Below are positions 1 to 8,200 of a stretch of DNA of 64,000 bases, in pieces. The translations under genes were made by a program, and so were the position numbers. Each line of letters begins with the position of its first letter. Position 1 is the stretch's first letter. The notes beneath the pieces were generated by a model. It made no database searches, had not been told where the DNA came from, and saw only the letters and a list, made by a program, of their open reading frames with translations. This stretch comes from Sphingomonas sp. UNC305MFCol5.2 (lineage in GTDB: Bacteria > Pseudomonadota > Alphaproteobacteria > Sphingomonadales > Sphingomonadaceae), in contig NZ_JOOE01000002.1 in NCBI RefSeq assembly GCF_000712135.1, positions 806,001 to 870,000 of the forward strand. The letters run 5' to 3'.

Positions 1-481
1 CAACGAGGCAACCTTCCTGATCCAGCTGGGCGCCACGGTCGAGCGCGCCGACAACACCGCGCGGCTGGTCGACGTCAAATATCATCTGTTGCTGCCCGAG
101 GGCGAAGATGTGGGCGGCGTGGTCGATCGCGACCAATGGACGACGATCCTTCAGACCGTCTCGGCGGTCACCGCCTATCGCTGGCTCTATAGCGACGGGC
201 TCCAGCCCGCGAACGTGATCGACCTGCTGATCAGCCGCTTCGAATTGCCGCGCAGCCTCGCCGCGTGCGTCGAGGAGACGGTGCAATTGCTCAGCCAGCT
301 CGCCAAGCGCACCGGCCTCCAGGGCGAGGCCGATCGCATGGCGCGCGCGCGGATGGCGCGGATGCAGAAGACGCGGACCTCCGAAGTGATCGTCAGCGGG
401 CTCCACGAATATCTCGAAGCGTTCATCCATGAGAACGCGATGCTCAACGCCGCCGTCGCGCGGCAATTCAGGTTCATTTGA
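1..481 (+). CDS. alpha-E domain protein, C-terminal part (5' end outside window)
   Basis: The reading frame is open from the first bases, so this is the last ~159 residues of a longer protein; family members are usually a little over 300 residues. It is Arg/Glu-rich and all-helical, with the ERADNTARLVDVKYHLLLPE and IHENAMLNAAVARQF segments typical of alpha-E (DUF403) proteins. The biochemical role is not established. The family usually sits between a circularly permuted ATP-grasp protein and a transglutaminase-like protein, and a transglutaminase-like gene does follow here. The stop TGA shares its last base with the next ATG, so the two are probably translationally coupled. Confidence 0.85.
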   Translation, partial: NEATFLIQLGATVERADNTARLVDVKYHLLLPEGEDVGGVVDRDQWTTILQTVSAVTAYRWLYSDGLQPANVIDLLISRFELPRSLAACVEETVQLLSQLAKRTGLQGEADRMARARMARMQKTRTSEVIVSGLHEYLEAFIHENAMLNAAVARQFRFI

Positions 482-1281
482 TGCGGATCGCGATCGACCA
501 CCGCACGCGCTATCGCTTCTCCGAGCCGCAGGCCCGGCTTGTGCAGATGCTGCGGCTGACGCCGTGCGATACGCGCGACCAGACCGTGGTGAGCTGGATG
601 ATCGGCGTCGATTGCGACGCCCGGATGCGCGACGCAATCGACGGCTTCGGCAATGCCGTGACGATGCTCTATGCCGAGGGACCGATCGAGGCGATCGACA
701 TCACCGTCACCGGCGAAGTGCTGACCAGCGACACCAACGGCGTGATCCACGGATCGATCGAGCCGCTGCCGCCGATGCTCTATCTGCGCACCACGCCGCG
801 GACGACGCTCGGCGATGGGCTGCCTGCCTTCGCGGCGGAGAGCGTCGCAGGGGCGAGAGACACGCTCGACCGGATGCACCGACTCAACGCGGCGCTCCAT
901 GCGCGCTTTCCCTGCGTCCCCGATGCCCCCGATACCGGCCTCACCGCCGCGGAGGCGTTCGTGCGCGGCAAGGCGACCTCACGCGACGTGGCCCAGATGT
1001 TCCTCGCGGCGGCGCGCAGTCTCGAAGTCCCGGCCCGCTATATCTCGGGCTATTTCCGCAACGGCGAAGCGCACTCGGCGCCGCATGCCTGGGTGGAGGC
1101 GCATGTCGAGAAATTGGGCTGGGTCGGGTTCGATCCGGTGACGGGACTTTCCCCGGATGATTCCTATGTCCGCGTCGCGGTGGGGCTCGACGCGCTCGGC
1201 GCCGCATCGATCGCGGGCACGCGGATGGGCAATGGGGACGAAGAACTCGACGTCGACTTGCGAGTCGTCTCCGAGGAATAG
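481..1281 (+). CDS. transglutaminase-like family protein, probable catalytic-Cys loss
   Basis: 266 residues: a bacterial transglutaminase N-terminal domain (starts MRIAIDHRTRYRF) followed by a transglutaminase-like core. The ATG at 481 is chosen because it overlaps the upstream TGA by one base; a TTG three bases earlier is in frame but unlikely. In active members the nucleophile lies in a G-V-C-x-D-x-A-H segment just before a (I/V)PARYxSGY strand. Here the equivalent is KATSRDVAQMF, so Ser stands where Cys is expected. The later His (PHAWVEA) and Asp (GFDPVTG) are kept. It may be a non-catalytic paralogue that works with the alpha-E protein. Substrate unknown. Confidence 0.85.
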   Translation: MRIAIDHRTRYRFSEPQARLVQMLRLTPCDTRDQTVVSWMIGVDCDARMRDAIDGFGNAVTMLYAEGPIEAIDITVTGEVLTSDTNGVIHGSIEPLPPMLYLRTTPRTTLGDGLPAFAAESVAGARDTLDRMHRLNAALHARFPCVPDAPDTGLTAAEAFVRGKATSRDVAQMFLAAARSLEVPARYISGYFRNGEAHSAPHAWVEAHVEKLGWVGFDPVTGLSPDDSYVRVAVGLDALGAASIAGTRMGNGDEELDVDLRVVSEE

Positions 1282-1282
1282 A

Positions 1283-2095
1283 TCAGGCCAGTTCGGGCAT
1301 CCGCGCAGGGACCGGCGTCGAGACCGTTATGTCCTCGTCGCTGAGCAGCGACCAGCCATTGGGGCCGAGCACTTCGATCGGCCGATAGCGCGTCTTGTAT
1401 GCCATCCGCTCGGAGCCCTTCACCCAATAGCCGAGATAGACATAGGGCAGGCTGGCCGCACGCGCGCGCAGGATATGATCCATGATGATGAAATTGCCGA
1501 GCCCCTGGCGGCCCGCCTCATCGGCCTCGAAGAAGCTGTAGATCATCGACAGGCCGTCGGCCTGCTGATCGGTGATGCACGCGCCCACCAGACGACCGCG
1601 GACCCCGTCGACCGAAGGCTCGCGATATTCGATCACATAGGAGCTGACCGGCGATTGCTCGACCATGTCGGCATAGTCGTTCTCGTCCATTGCCGCCATG
1701 CCGCCACCGGGGTGACGCGTCTTCAGATAGCGGTGCAGCAGATCGAACTGCTCCTCGGTCGCCCACGGCTTGCAGGCAGTGACCTCAAGATCGGAATGGC
1801 GCTTGAGCAGCTTGCGCTGGCTCGCGTTCGGCTTGAACTCGTCAGCGACCACACGCACCGAAACGCACGCCGTGCAGCCCGCGCAGCTCGGCCGATAGGC
1901 GACCGACTGGCTGCGGCGAAAGCCGATCCGGCCCAGCGCGTCGTTCAGCTCGCCGGCATGCTGGCCGGTCAGTTCGGTGAAGATCTTCCGCTCCTGCCGG
2001 CCCGGGAGATAGGGGCACGGGCTCGGGCTGGTCACGAAGAAGCGCGGGAAACGGGAAAGTGCAGTCACCGCTGAGTCGCCCTTAGTCAGGCCCAT
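1283..2095 (-). CDS. bpt: aspartate/glutamate leucyltransferase (Bpt)
   Basis: 270 residues. Cytosolic aminoacyl-tRNA-protein transferase that adds Leu to proteins with N-terminal Asp or Glu, marking them for ClpS/ClpAP degradation (bacterial N-end rule). The N-terminus carries the family block [19 protein letters not shown] and the Cys-rich segment [16 protein letters not shown]; the C-terminal GNAT-like half contains [18 protein letters not shown] at 2095 is preceded by a good Shine-Dalgarno (AAAGGG) five bases upstream; a GTG nine codons later is possible. It converges on the transglutaminase gene with a one-base gap. Confidence 0.93.
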   Translation of the reverse strand: MGLTKGDSAVTALSRFPRFFVTSPSPCPYLPGRQERKIFTELTGQHAGELNDALGRIGFRRSQSVAYRPSCAGCTACVSVRVVADEFKPNASQRKLLKRHSDLEVTACKPWATEEQFDLLHRYLKTRHPGGGMAAMDENDYADMVEQSPVSSYVIEYREPSVDGVRGRLVGACITDQQADGLSMIYSFFEADEAGRQGLGNFIIMDHILRARAASLPYVYLGYWVKGSERMAYKTRYRPIEVLGPNGWSLLSDEDITVSTPVPARMPELA

Positions 2096-2540
2096 CTGGC
2101 CCTTTCAAACACGACTATGGAACGGCGGATGCATGATGAAAAGCCGCTTTACCAAGAAAGAGAGTTAACGATTAGCCATTAGGGCAAACGCGCGAAACCA
2201 AAGGCTTGCATCGTTCCGCGCCAGGACGCGAACGAGGGTCGTTAACCATGGCGGGACGCCTCGGCGACGCGCATGCGTGTCGGGCTCCCGTTCCGAAGAC
2301 CGGTATATTGCCGCGCGATTCGCGTGTGAATCCCGCCGCGACTCGATTCGCCGCGCCAGCGATTCGGTTCGTCACGTCCCAGGGCGATAAAAGGCCTCTA
2401 CAACCCTTTCGTCACCCCGGCCTCGTGCCGGGGTCCACCAAGCCGCACCGGAAGTATTTGCGCCTCTTGCCCGTCGCTTGATGCCCGGTGGCCCCCGGAA
2501 CAAGTCCGGGGTGACGAGCAGAGAACGGGCAACAGGTGAA
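2096..2540. other. intergenic region, no supported gene
   Basis: 445 bases between two minus-strand genes. It holds the bpt promoter region at the left and one inverted pair of the dispersed GTCACCCCGG palindrome (2411-2516) at the right, just past the ilvA stop. Short open frames on both strands have no recognisable product and run through the repeat. No tRNA-like or convincing small-RNA structure was seen apart from the repeat. Confidence 0.6.
2411..2516. repeat. dispersed palindromic repeat pair, family A copy 1
   Basis: Two facing copies of a GC-rich palindromic unit. The left unit (from 2411) reads GTCACCCCGG...CCGGGGTCCACC; the right unit (to 2516) reads GGTGGCCCCCGG...CCGGGGTGACG. The pair sits just past the ilvA stop on the minus strand and may act as its transcription end or mRNA stabiliser. 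Seven similar pairs occur elsewhere in the window, all between genes. Confidence 0.85.
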
Positions 2541-3785
2541 CTAAGCCAGTTCGACCTGGCTCACTTCATATTGCGCGCGGCGCAATGCGGTCATCAGCCG
2601 GTCGAGATGATCGCGATCGCGAGTCTCGCACTCGATGTCGGTGATCAGGCCCTTGGCCGGCAGCGTCGTGAACACGCGCTGGTGATAGACCTCGATGATG
2701 TTGACGCCCTGTTCGTGGAAGATGCGCGCCACGTTGAACAGCGCGCCCGGGCGATCCTGCAGCCGGATGCGCAGTCGCGCGAGGCGGCCGGAGCGGGCGA
2801 GATCGCGCAGCAGCACATTGGCGAGCAGCCGGGTGTCGATATTGCCGCCGCACAGGATCGTGCCGACGGTCTTGCCGCGAAACCGCCCTGGCTCGGCGAG
2901 CAGCGCGGCGAGGCCCGCGGCACCCGCGCCCTCGACCACGGTCTTCTCGATCTGGAGGAGCAGGCTGACGGCTTCTTCCAGCCGCCGCTCGCTGACGAGG
3001 ATGATGTCGTCGACGATCGCCTCGACCATCTTCGAAGTGATTCCGCCGGGCTCCTTGACGGCGATGCCCTCGGCTAGCGTGTCGCCCGCGCACGGCATGT
3101 CGGTGCCGTGGATGCGATTGTACATCGACGGATAGAGCTCGGCCTCGACTCCGACGACTTCGATCGCGCGGCCCTCGGACTTGGCGACGACCGCGCTTCC
3201 CGAGATCAGTCCGCCGCCGCCGATCGGAATCACGAGCGTGTCGATCTCCGGCACGTCCTCGATCATCTCGAGCGCCGCCGTCCCCTGCCCCGCGATGATC
3301 CGCGCATCGTCAAACGGATGGACGAAAGTGAAGCCCTTCTCGGCCTCGAGCTTGCGCGAATGCGCATAGGCTTCGTCGAAGGTTTCGCCGTGGAGGATGA
3401 CGTTGGCGCCGTGGCTCTCCGTCTGGGTGACCTTTATCGTCGGCGTGTTGAGCGGCATCACGATCGTGCTCGGGATTCCGAGCCGTGTCGCGTGATATGC
3501 GAGGCCCTGCGCGTGATTGCCCGCCGACGCCGCGATCACGCCCCGCGACCGCGCGTCCTCGTCGAGCTGGAGCAACGTGTTGAGCGCGCCGCGCTCCTTG
3601 TACGCCGCAGTGAACTGTAGGTTCTCGAACTTGAGATAGACCGTCGCGCCGGTCAGCTCCGACAAGGTCCTGCTCACCAGGGTCGGCGTCCGCACGACCG
3701 ACCCCATAATCCGTGCGGCGGCTTCGCGGACGTCGGTGATCGATACGGGGAGCGGCGCGTTCGCCGGTGCTGCTTTGGTGGCCAT
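2541..3785 (-). CDS. ilvA: threonine ammonia-lyase with C-terminal ACT domain
   Basis: 414 residues. PLP enzyme converting threonine to 2-oxobutanoate and ammonia, first step of isoleucine synthesis or threonine catabolism. The PLP lysine is K63 in QFTAAYKERGA; the phosphate-binding loop is IPIGGGGLISG (about 190-200); SAGNHAQG is also present. The last ~80 residues (RLRIRLQDRPGALFNVA onward) form one ACT domain. The length fits the short ilvA/tdcB type with a single ACT domain, not the long biosynthetic form with two. Divergent from the amidohydrolase with 60 bases between starts. Confidence 0.92.
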   Translation of the reverse strand: MATKAAPANAPLPVSITDVREAAARIMGSVVRTPTLVSRTLSELTGATVYLKFENLQFTAAYKERGALNTLLQLDEDARSRGVIAASAGNHAQGLAYHATRLGIPSTIVMPLNTPTIKVTQTESHGANVILHGETFDEAYAHSRKLEAEKGFTFVHPFDDARIIAGQGTAALEMIEDVPEIDTLVIPIGGGGLISGSAVVAKSEGRAIEVVGVEAELYPSMYNRIHGTDMPCAGDTLAEGIAVKEPGGITSKMVEAIVDDIILVSERRLEEAVSLLLQIEKTVVEGAGAAGLAALLAEPGRFRGKTVGTILCGGNIDTRLLANVLLRDLARSGRLARLRIRLQDRPGALFNVARIFHEQGVNIIEVYHQRVFTTLPAKGLITDIECETRDRDHLDRLMTALRRAQYEVSQVELA

Positions 3786-3845
3786 AGTCAGGCGGACCTA
3801 GACCATCTGGCGCGGCGGGGGAACAGGCCCTATGCGCAATCGCCT

Positions 3846-5504
3846 ATGCCAAAGCTGCACCTGCTCGCGCGCCTGCTGGCCCCGCTCCTCGCGCTCGCCG
3901 CTCCTGTCGCCGCCCGCGCCGACGCGCTGATCGACAACGTCAACGGGATGACGCTCGACGAGAAGGGCCAGGTGGTCCGCTTCACCGGGCTGATGATCAA
4001 CCGCGACGGCAAGATCAGCCTCATCCTGAAGAGCGGCGAGCGACGCCCCAAGAAAGCCGACTGGAAAGTCGACATGGGCGGCAAGACGCTGGTACCGGGC
4101 ATGATCGACGCGCACGGCCATGTCATGGGCCTCGGCGCGCAGCTCGTCCGGCTCGACCTCTCCGAGACCAATTCGCTCGACGAGGCGCTCGCGAAGATCC
4201 GCACTTATGCCGCGTCGAATCCGAACAAGTGGATCCTCGGGAGCGGATGGAACCAGGAGCGCTGGAAGCTCGGCCGCTTCCCCACCGCCGCCGAGCTCGA
4301 TGCCGCGGTGAGCGACCGCCCGGTCTGGCTCGAGCGCGTCGACGGCCATGCCGGCTGGGCGAACAGCCGCGCAATCGCCGCAGGCAATGTGACGGCAGCG
4401 ACCAGGGACCCCAATGGCGGCCGCATCGAGCGCGCCGCCGGCAAGCCCGCCGGCGTGTTCGTCGACGGGGCGATGGACCTGATCACGAGGAACATTCCCG
4501 CCCCCACGCCGCGCGAGCAGAACGCCGCTTTCCTCGCCGCGCAGGAAAAGCTCTTCTCGCTGGGCGTCACCACCGCGGCGGACATGGGCACGACGCTGGC
4601 CGACTGGATGACGTATCGCCGGATGGGCGATCTCGGCCTGCTCAAGATGCGCATCCTCAGCTATGCCAGCGGCGTCGACACTGCGCTGGCCGTCGCGGGC
4701 CAGGGACCGACGCCCTGGCTCTATGCCGACAGGCTCCGGATGGGCGGAATCAAGATCATCGGGGACGGCGCGCTCGGCTCGCGGGGGGCGTGGCTCAAGG
4801 CCGACTATGCCGACGCGCCCGGCAACAAGGGGCTGATCTTCTTCTCGGACGATCAACTGCTCAACCTTATGATCCGCGGCTCGATGGACGGCTTCCAGAT
4901 CGCGGTCCACGCGATCGGCGACCGCGCCAACCAGCAGGTGCTCGACGCGATCGAGGTCCTGTCGGAGACCTATAAGGGCGATCGCCGCTGGCGCATCGAG
5001 CATGCCCAGATCGTCGATCCCAAGGACCTGCCGCGCTTCGGCAAGTTCGGCACGATCGCGTCGATGCAGCCCGTCCACCAGACCAGCGACATGCATATGG
5101 TCGAGGCGCGGCTGGGCACGGCGCGGCTGGGCGGTGCCTATGCATGGCGCTCGATGCTGCAGAACGGATCGCGGCTCGCCTTCGGATCGGACTTCCCGGT
5201 CGAGAGCCCCGATCCCTGGGCGGGCTGGGCGACGAGCTTCACGCGGCAGGACGCCAGCGGTCAGCCCTTTGGCGGCTGGCGGCCGGAGGAAGCGGTGACG
5301 CGCGAGCAGGGCTGGGCCGGCTTCACCACTGGCGCAGCCTATGCCGGGTTCGCCGAGGACAAGATCGGCCGGATCGCGCTGGGCATGCGCGCCGACTTCC
5401 TGATCATCGATCGCGACCCCCTGCTCGCCTCGCCGGCCGACCTGCGCGCGACCAAGGTGATCGAGACCTGGGTCGGCGGCGACCGGGTCTGGCAGCGCAA
5501 ATAG
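3846..5504 (+). CDS. exported amidohydrolase, YtcJ-like (amidohydrolase family 3)
   Basis: 552 residues with a Sec signal peptide (LLARLLAPLLALAAPVAARA), so probably periplasmic. The metal-dependent TIM-barrel hydrolase signature is complete: GMIDAHGHVMG near residue 85, KIIGDGALGSRGAW near 305, VHAIGDRANQQ near 355, RIEHAQIV near 380 and FGSDFPVESPDPW near 450. Family members hydrolyse C-N bonds in varied substrates; the substrate cannot be told from sequence. The HPP membrane gene begins one base after the stop codon, suggesting co-transcription. Confidence 0.9.
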   Translation: MPKLHLLARLLAPLLALAAPVAARADALIDNVNGMTLDEKGQVVRFTGLMINRDGKISLILKSGERRPKKADWKVDMGGKTLVPGMIDAHGHVMGLGAQLVRLDLSETNSLDEALAKIRTYAASNPNKWILGSGWNQERWKLGRFPTAAELDAAVSDRPVWLERVDGHAGWANSRAIAAGNVTAATRDPNGGRIERAAGKPAGVFVDGAMDLITRNIPAPTPREQNAAFLAAQEKLFSLGVTTAADMGTTLADWMTYRRMGDLGLLKMRILSYASGVDTALAVAGQGPTPWLYADRLRMGGIKIIGDGALGSRGAWLKADYADAPGNKGLIFFSDDQLLNLMIRGSMDGFQIAVHAIGDRANQQVLDAIEVLSETYKGDRRWRIEHAQIVDPKDLPRFGKFGTIASMQPVHQTSDMHMVEARLGTARLGGAYAWRSMLQNGSRLAFGSDFPVESPDPWAGWATSFTRQDASGQPFGGWRPEEAVTREQGWAGFTTGAAYAGFAEDKIGRIALGMRADFLIIDRDPLLASPADLRATKVIETWVGGDRVWQRK

Positions 5505-5505
5505 G

Positions 5506-6189
5506 ATGACCGCACGGCCAAGGCGTTTCGCCCTGCTGCTGGCGGGGGCGAACTGGCGCGAGCGCAGCATCGCCGGCGCGGGCGCAGTGATCGGGATCGG
5601 ATTGTGTGCGGCGATCTCGACGCTGCTGGTGCCGAGCCATGGACTTTTGCTGGCGGCACCGCTCGGCGCGTCGGCGGTCCTGCTGTTCGCGGTACCTTCC
5701 AGCCCGCTCGCCCAGCCCTGGCCGATCATTGGCGGGAACATGGTCTCGGCGCTGGTCGGCGTCGCGGTCGCCCATCTGCTGGGGAACGGGGCGCTCGCTG
5801 TAGGCGTCGCGGTCGGCGCGACGATCCTGGCGATGTCGGCGCTGCGCTGCCTGCACCCGCCCGGCGGCGGCACCGTCTTGCTGCCCGTGCTCGCCCCCGC
5901 GGTGCTGGCGCAAGGCTATGGGTTCGCGCTGCTTCCGGTCGGCCTCAACGCCGTCGCGCTCACTGCGATCGGCATCGCCTTCCACCGGGTCTCCGGCCAC
6001 AGCTATCCGCACCGCCCGATGAAGATCGCCGATCGGCCGCGGCTGCTGATGGAAGACGTGGACGCCGCGCTGGCGGAGTCGGGCGAGACCTTCGACGTCA
6101 GCCGCGAGGATCTCGAGGCATTGCTCGACCGCGCCGAACGCCACGCCGAGGCCCGCCGCATCGCGACGGGCAGGCGGGCGCGTACCTAG
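5506..6189 (+). CDS. HPP family integral membrane protein
   Basis: 227 residues with four to five hydrophobic helices between about 20 and 165 and a soluble, acidic C-terminal tail of ~55 residues. The family signature is visible in ALRCLHPPGGGTVLLP, the HPP triplet that names the family, and in the GASAVLLFAVPSSPLAQPW motif. HPP proteins are proposed inner-membrane transporters, with nitrite transport shown for cyanobacterial and plant relatives; the substrate here is unknown. It starts one base after the amidohydrolase stop. It converges with arsC, three bases apart. Confidence 0.9.
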   Translation: MTARPRRFALLLAGANWRERSIAGAGAVIGIGLCAAISTLLVPSHGLLLAAPLGASAVLLFAVPSSPLAQPWPIIGGNMVSALVGVAVAHLLGNGALAVGVAVGATILAMSALRCLHPPGGGTVLLPVLAPAVLAQGYGFALLPVGLNAVALTAIGIAFHRVSGHSYPHRPMKIADRPRLLMEDVDAALAESGETFDVSREDLEALLDRAERHAEARRIATGRRART

Positions 6190-6192
6190 GCG

Positions 6193-6600
6193 CTACGGCC
6201 GCACGACTTCGCCGTCTTCCTTCGTGAATTCGACCGGAACGCGGTCCAACAGCGACAATACGGCCTCGGACGGCCGACATAGCTTCACGCCCTTGGACGT
6301 CGCCACGATCGGCCGGTTCACCAGGATCGGGTGCGCCATCATGGCTTCGATGATCGCTTCATCGGACACCGACGGATCGAGCAAGCCGAGTTCCGCCGCT
6401 GGCGTGCCCTTCTCGCGCAGAACCTCGCGGGGCTTCACCGCCATAGCGGCTAGCAGTTCGTCAAGCTTCGCTCGCGTCCAACCGGTCTTGCGATACTCGA
6501 CAACCTCCGGCGCGTATCCGGCCGCTTCGATCATCGCGAGCGCGTTACGCGAGGTACCGCAATCGGGGTTGTGATAGATCGTGATCGGGAAGGCGGTCAT
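6193..6600 (-). CDS. arsC: arsenate reductase, glutaredoxin-coupled type
   Basis: 135 residues. Cytosolic thioredoxin-fold enzyme that reduces arsenate to arsenite with glutathione/glutaredoxin. The catalytic Cys lies in the HNPDCGTSRN loop near residue 14, and the arsenate-binding arginines in HPILVNRPIV and KLCRPSE are present. Length matches the ArsC/YffB family. Its ATG overlaps the aqpS stop by four bases (ATGA), making it the last gene of the arsenic operon. Confidence 0.93.
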   Translation of the reverse strand: MTAFPITIYHNPDCGTSRNALAMIEAAGYAPEVVEYRKTGWTRAKLDELLAAMAVKPREVLREKGTPAAELGLLDPSVSDEAIIEAMMAHPILVNRPIVATSKGVKLCRPSEAVLSLLDRVPVEFTKEDGEVVRP

Positions 6601-7262
6601 TGTGGGCTTTCCTCCTTCAATAGCCAGCCGAAGAACGCGATGGCCGCGAGCGCGCCGACAAGCTGCCCTGCGATGAAGACGTGAATTGACGCGGGTGCGA
6701 TCCCGGCGAAGCTATTCGACAAGCTTCGGGCGATCGTCACCGCGGGGTTCGCGAAGGACGTTGAAGCCGTGAACCAATAAGCGGCGACGATGTAGAGCCC
6801 GACCGCCACGGCGGTGAACTCGGGCCGATAGCGTTGCGTGCTGAAGATCGTCCCCATCAGACCGAAGGTGGCGACGCATTCGGCGAACCCTTGCGGAAGC
6901 CCGTCGCGCGCCTTGCCCGATATCTGAAGGATCGGTTCCGCGAACATGGCGTGTGCTGCCCACACTCCTATGATCGCCCCGGCTAGCTGCGCAGCGACGT
7001 AGAGGATTGCGACACGAGCCGTCGTCTCGCGCTTCAGAAGGACGGCCAACGTCACCGCAGGGTTGAAGTGTGCGCCGGAAACGGGTCCGAACATATGGAT
7101 CAGGACGATCAACCCCGCCCCGGTTGCGAGCGTGTTGCCGAGCAACGCGACCGCATCATTCCCGGCCGCAAGACGCTCGCCCATGATCCCCGAACCGACG
7201 ACGATCGCAAGCAACATCGCCGTGCCGACGAACTCGGCTACGATGCGCCGCGATGGTGTCAC
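6597..7262 (-). CDS. aqpS: aquaglyceroporin-type channel (AqpS-like, arsenite)
   Basis: 222 residues, six-helix major intrinsic protein with two NPA boxes, HFNPAVT (first half) and FANPAVTIAR (second half). The GTG at 7262 is chosen because it overlaps the arsR stop by four bases (GTGA); the longer open frame upstream lies inside arsR and is Arg-rich non-protein-like sequence. In Sinorhizobium meliloti a homologous channel in an ars operon lets arsenite leave down its gradient after ArsC reduction. The same role is inferred here because no ArsB or Acr3 pump gene is present in the cluster. Confidence 0.9.
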   Translation of the reverse strand: MTPSRRIVAEFVGTAMLLAIVVGSGIMGERLAAGNDAVALLGNTLATGAGLIVLIHMFGPVSGAHFNPAVTLAVLLKRETTARVAILYVAAQLAGAIIGVWAAHAMFAEPILQISGKARDGLPQGFAECVATFGLMGTIFSTQRYRPEFTAVAVGLYIVAAYWFTASTSFANPAVTIARSLSNSFAGIAPASIHVFIAGQLVGALAAIAFFGWLLKEESPQ

Positions 7263-7600
7263 GAACAGCAATCGGTGTCGGCAGCGAGCTCGCCAAGCGC
7301 GCCGCATATCTCGGGACGGCCTGCGCAACAGTCGGCGACAAGGAAGCCGAGGAGATCGCGCATCCCGTCATAGTCGGCCGAATAGATCACCGAACGCCCG
7401 TCGCGCCGCGATCGGATCAACCCCGCATTGCCGAGGATCGTCAGATGCGTCGAGAGCGTGTTGGGGAGCGCCCCGATTTCGCGAGCGATGTCGCCCGCCG
7501 CCATGCCCTCCGCGCCCGCGCGCACCAGCAGGCGGAACACGGCAAGGCGACTGGCGTGCGCGAGCGCCGATAGCGCCTCTACGGCTGTGGACAATTGCAT
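7259..7600 (-). CDS. arsR: ArsR-family arsenic-responsive repressor
   Basis: 113 residues, winged helix-turn-helix. The recognition helix is in GALPNTLSTHLTILGNAGL; the wing is SRRDGRSVIYSADY. A vicinal cysteine pair followed by another cysteine (DCCAGRPEIC) near residue 90 and a terminal CCS are likely As(III) ligands. This differs from the classical E. coli ELCVCDL site, which is absent. The ATG at 7600 overlaps the arsI stop by one base; upstream in-frame starts fall inside arsI. It probably binds the palindrome at 8039-8068. Confidence 0.92.
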   Translation of the reverse strand: MQLSTAVEALSALAHASRLAVFRLLVRAGAEGMAAGDIAREIGALPNTLSTHLTILGNAGLIRSRRDGRSVIYSADYDGMRDLLGFLVADCCAGRPEICGALGELAADTDCCS

Positions 7601-8019
7601 CAGCAGCACGCCGACTTCGCGGACGCGACGGGGATCACTTCGTCCTCGCCATATGCGGTAGCTTCGCCGTGCGTGAAGAAGGTTTCCCAGCGAACGCCCG
7701 CGGTGTCCGTCACCCATGACTTGTCCGACTTCGCATAGCAGCACGTCGTTGCTTCCTGATCGAACGTCGTCGATCCTGCGGCCTTCAAGCGCGTGGCGAG
7801 TTCGGTGAGTTCATCGACGCTATCGACCTGGACGCCGACATGATCGATCCCGGTTGCCCGAGCCCGCGACGAAATGGCGAGATTGACGCGCGGGTCTTCA
7901 AGCATCCACTTCGCGTAGTCGTCCTTCACGACGACGGGGGAGGCGTCGAACAAGGTGCTGTAGAATGCGACCGCCTGTTCGATGTTCGGCACGCTGACGT
8001 GCATGTGAAGACGCTTCAT
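7600..8019 (-). CDS. arsI: ArsI/CadI-type glyoxalase-fold protein (C-As lyase family)
   Basis: 139 residues, vicinal oxygen chelate fold. ArsI enzymes are Fe(II)-dependent dioxygenases that cleave the C-As bond of methylarsenite and aromatic arsenicals. Seen here: N-terminal MKRLHMHVSVPN, a central GIDHVGVQV strand with a metal-ligand His, the vicinal cysteines TTCCYA at 93-94 that bind the arsenical in ArsI, and a C-terminal Cys pair. The ATG at 8019 has a strong Shine-Dalgarno (GGAGG) upstream. First gene of the ars operon. CadI is an alternative name for the same family, but the context favours arsenic. Confidence 0.85.
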   Translation of the reverse strand: MKRLHMHVSVPNIEQAVAFYSTLFDASPVVVKDDYAKWMLEDPRVNLAISSRARATGIDHVGVQVDSVDELTELATRLKAAGSTTFDQEATTCCYAKSDKSWVTDTAGVRWETFFTHGEATAYGEDEVIPVASAKSACC

Positions 8020-8038
8020 CGTCGTATCCTCCGTTGCT

Positions 8039-8068
8039 TCGATATTTCGACTATTCCAGAAATATCGA
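8039..8068. promoter_or_regulatory. candidate ArsR operator, perfect 9-bp inverted repeat
   Basis: Arms TCGATATTT (8039-8047) and AAATATCGA (8060-8068) are separated by 12 bases and lie 20-50 bases upstream of the arsI start. The AT-rich arms stand out in GC-rich surroundings. Position and symmetry fit autorepression of the whole ars operon by ArsR. Confidence 0.75.
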
Positions 8069-8148
8069 TTCGACAAGTGGCCAGTGCGAGGGATCGGAGA
8101 TTGAGCCTTGCCTGCGTTCGCGGCCTTTCACGAAGGGCCCCGAACGCG

Positions 8149-8179
8149 AAAAAGCCGCGGCCCTTGCGGACCGCGGCTT
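8149..8179 (-). terminator. intrinsic terminator of ctrA
   Basis: Stem arms 8152-8160 (AAGCCGCGG) and 8171-8179 (CCGCGGCTT) pair perfectly. On the minus strand they are followed by a run of five T, about 20 bases past the ctrA stop. Confidence 0.85.
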
Positions 8180-8200
8180 CCCTGCCCCCAATGAACCGAT

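Noticed and set aside
2172..2481. Small open frames on both strands between bpt and ilvA
   Set aside because: No recognisable product, no clear ribosome site, and one runs through a family A repeat.
3798..5873. A 691-codon minus-strand frame opposite the amidohydrolase
   Set aside because: The opposite strand has all amidohydrolase metal motifs; this frame is a GC-rich shadow.
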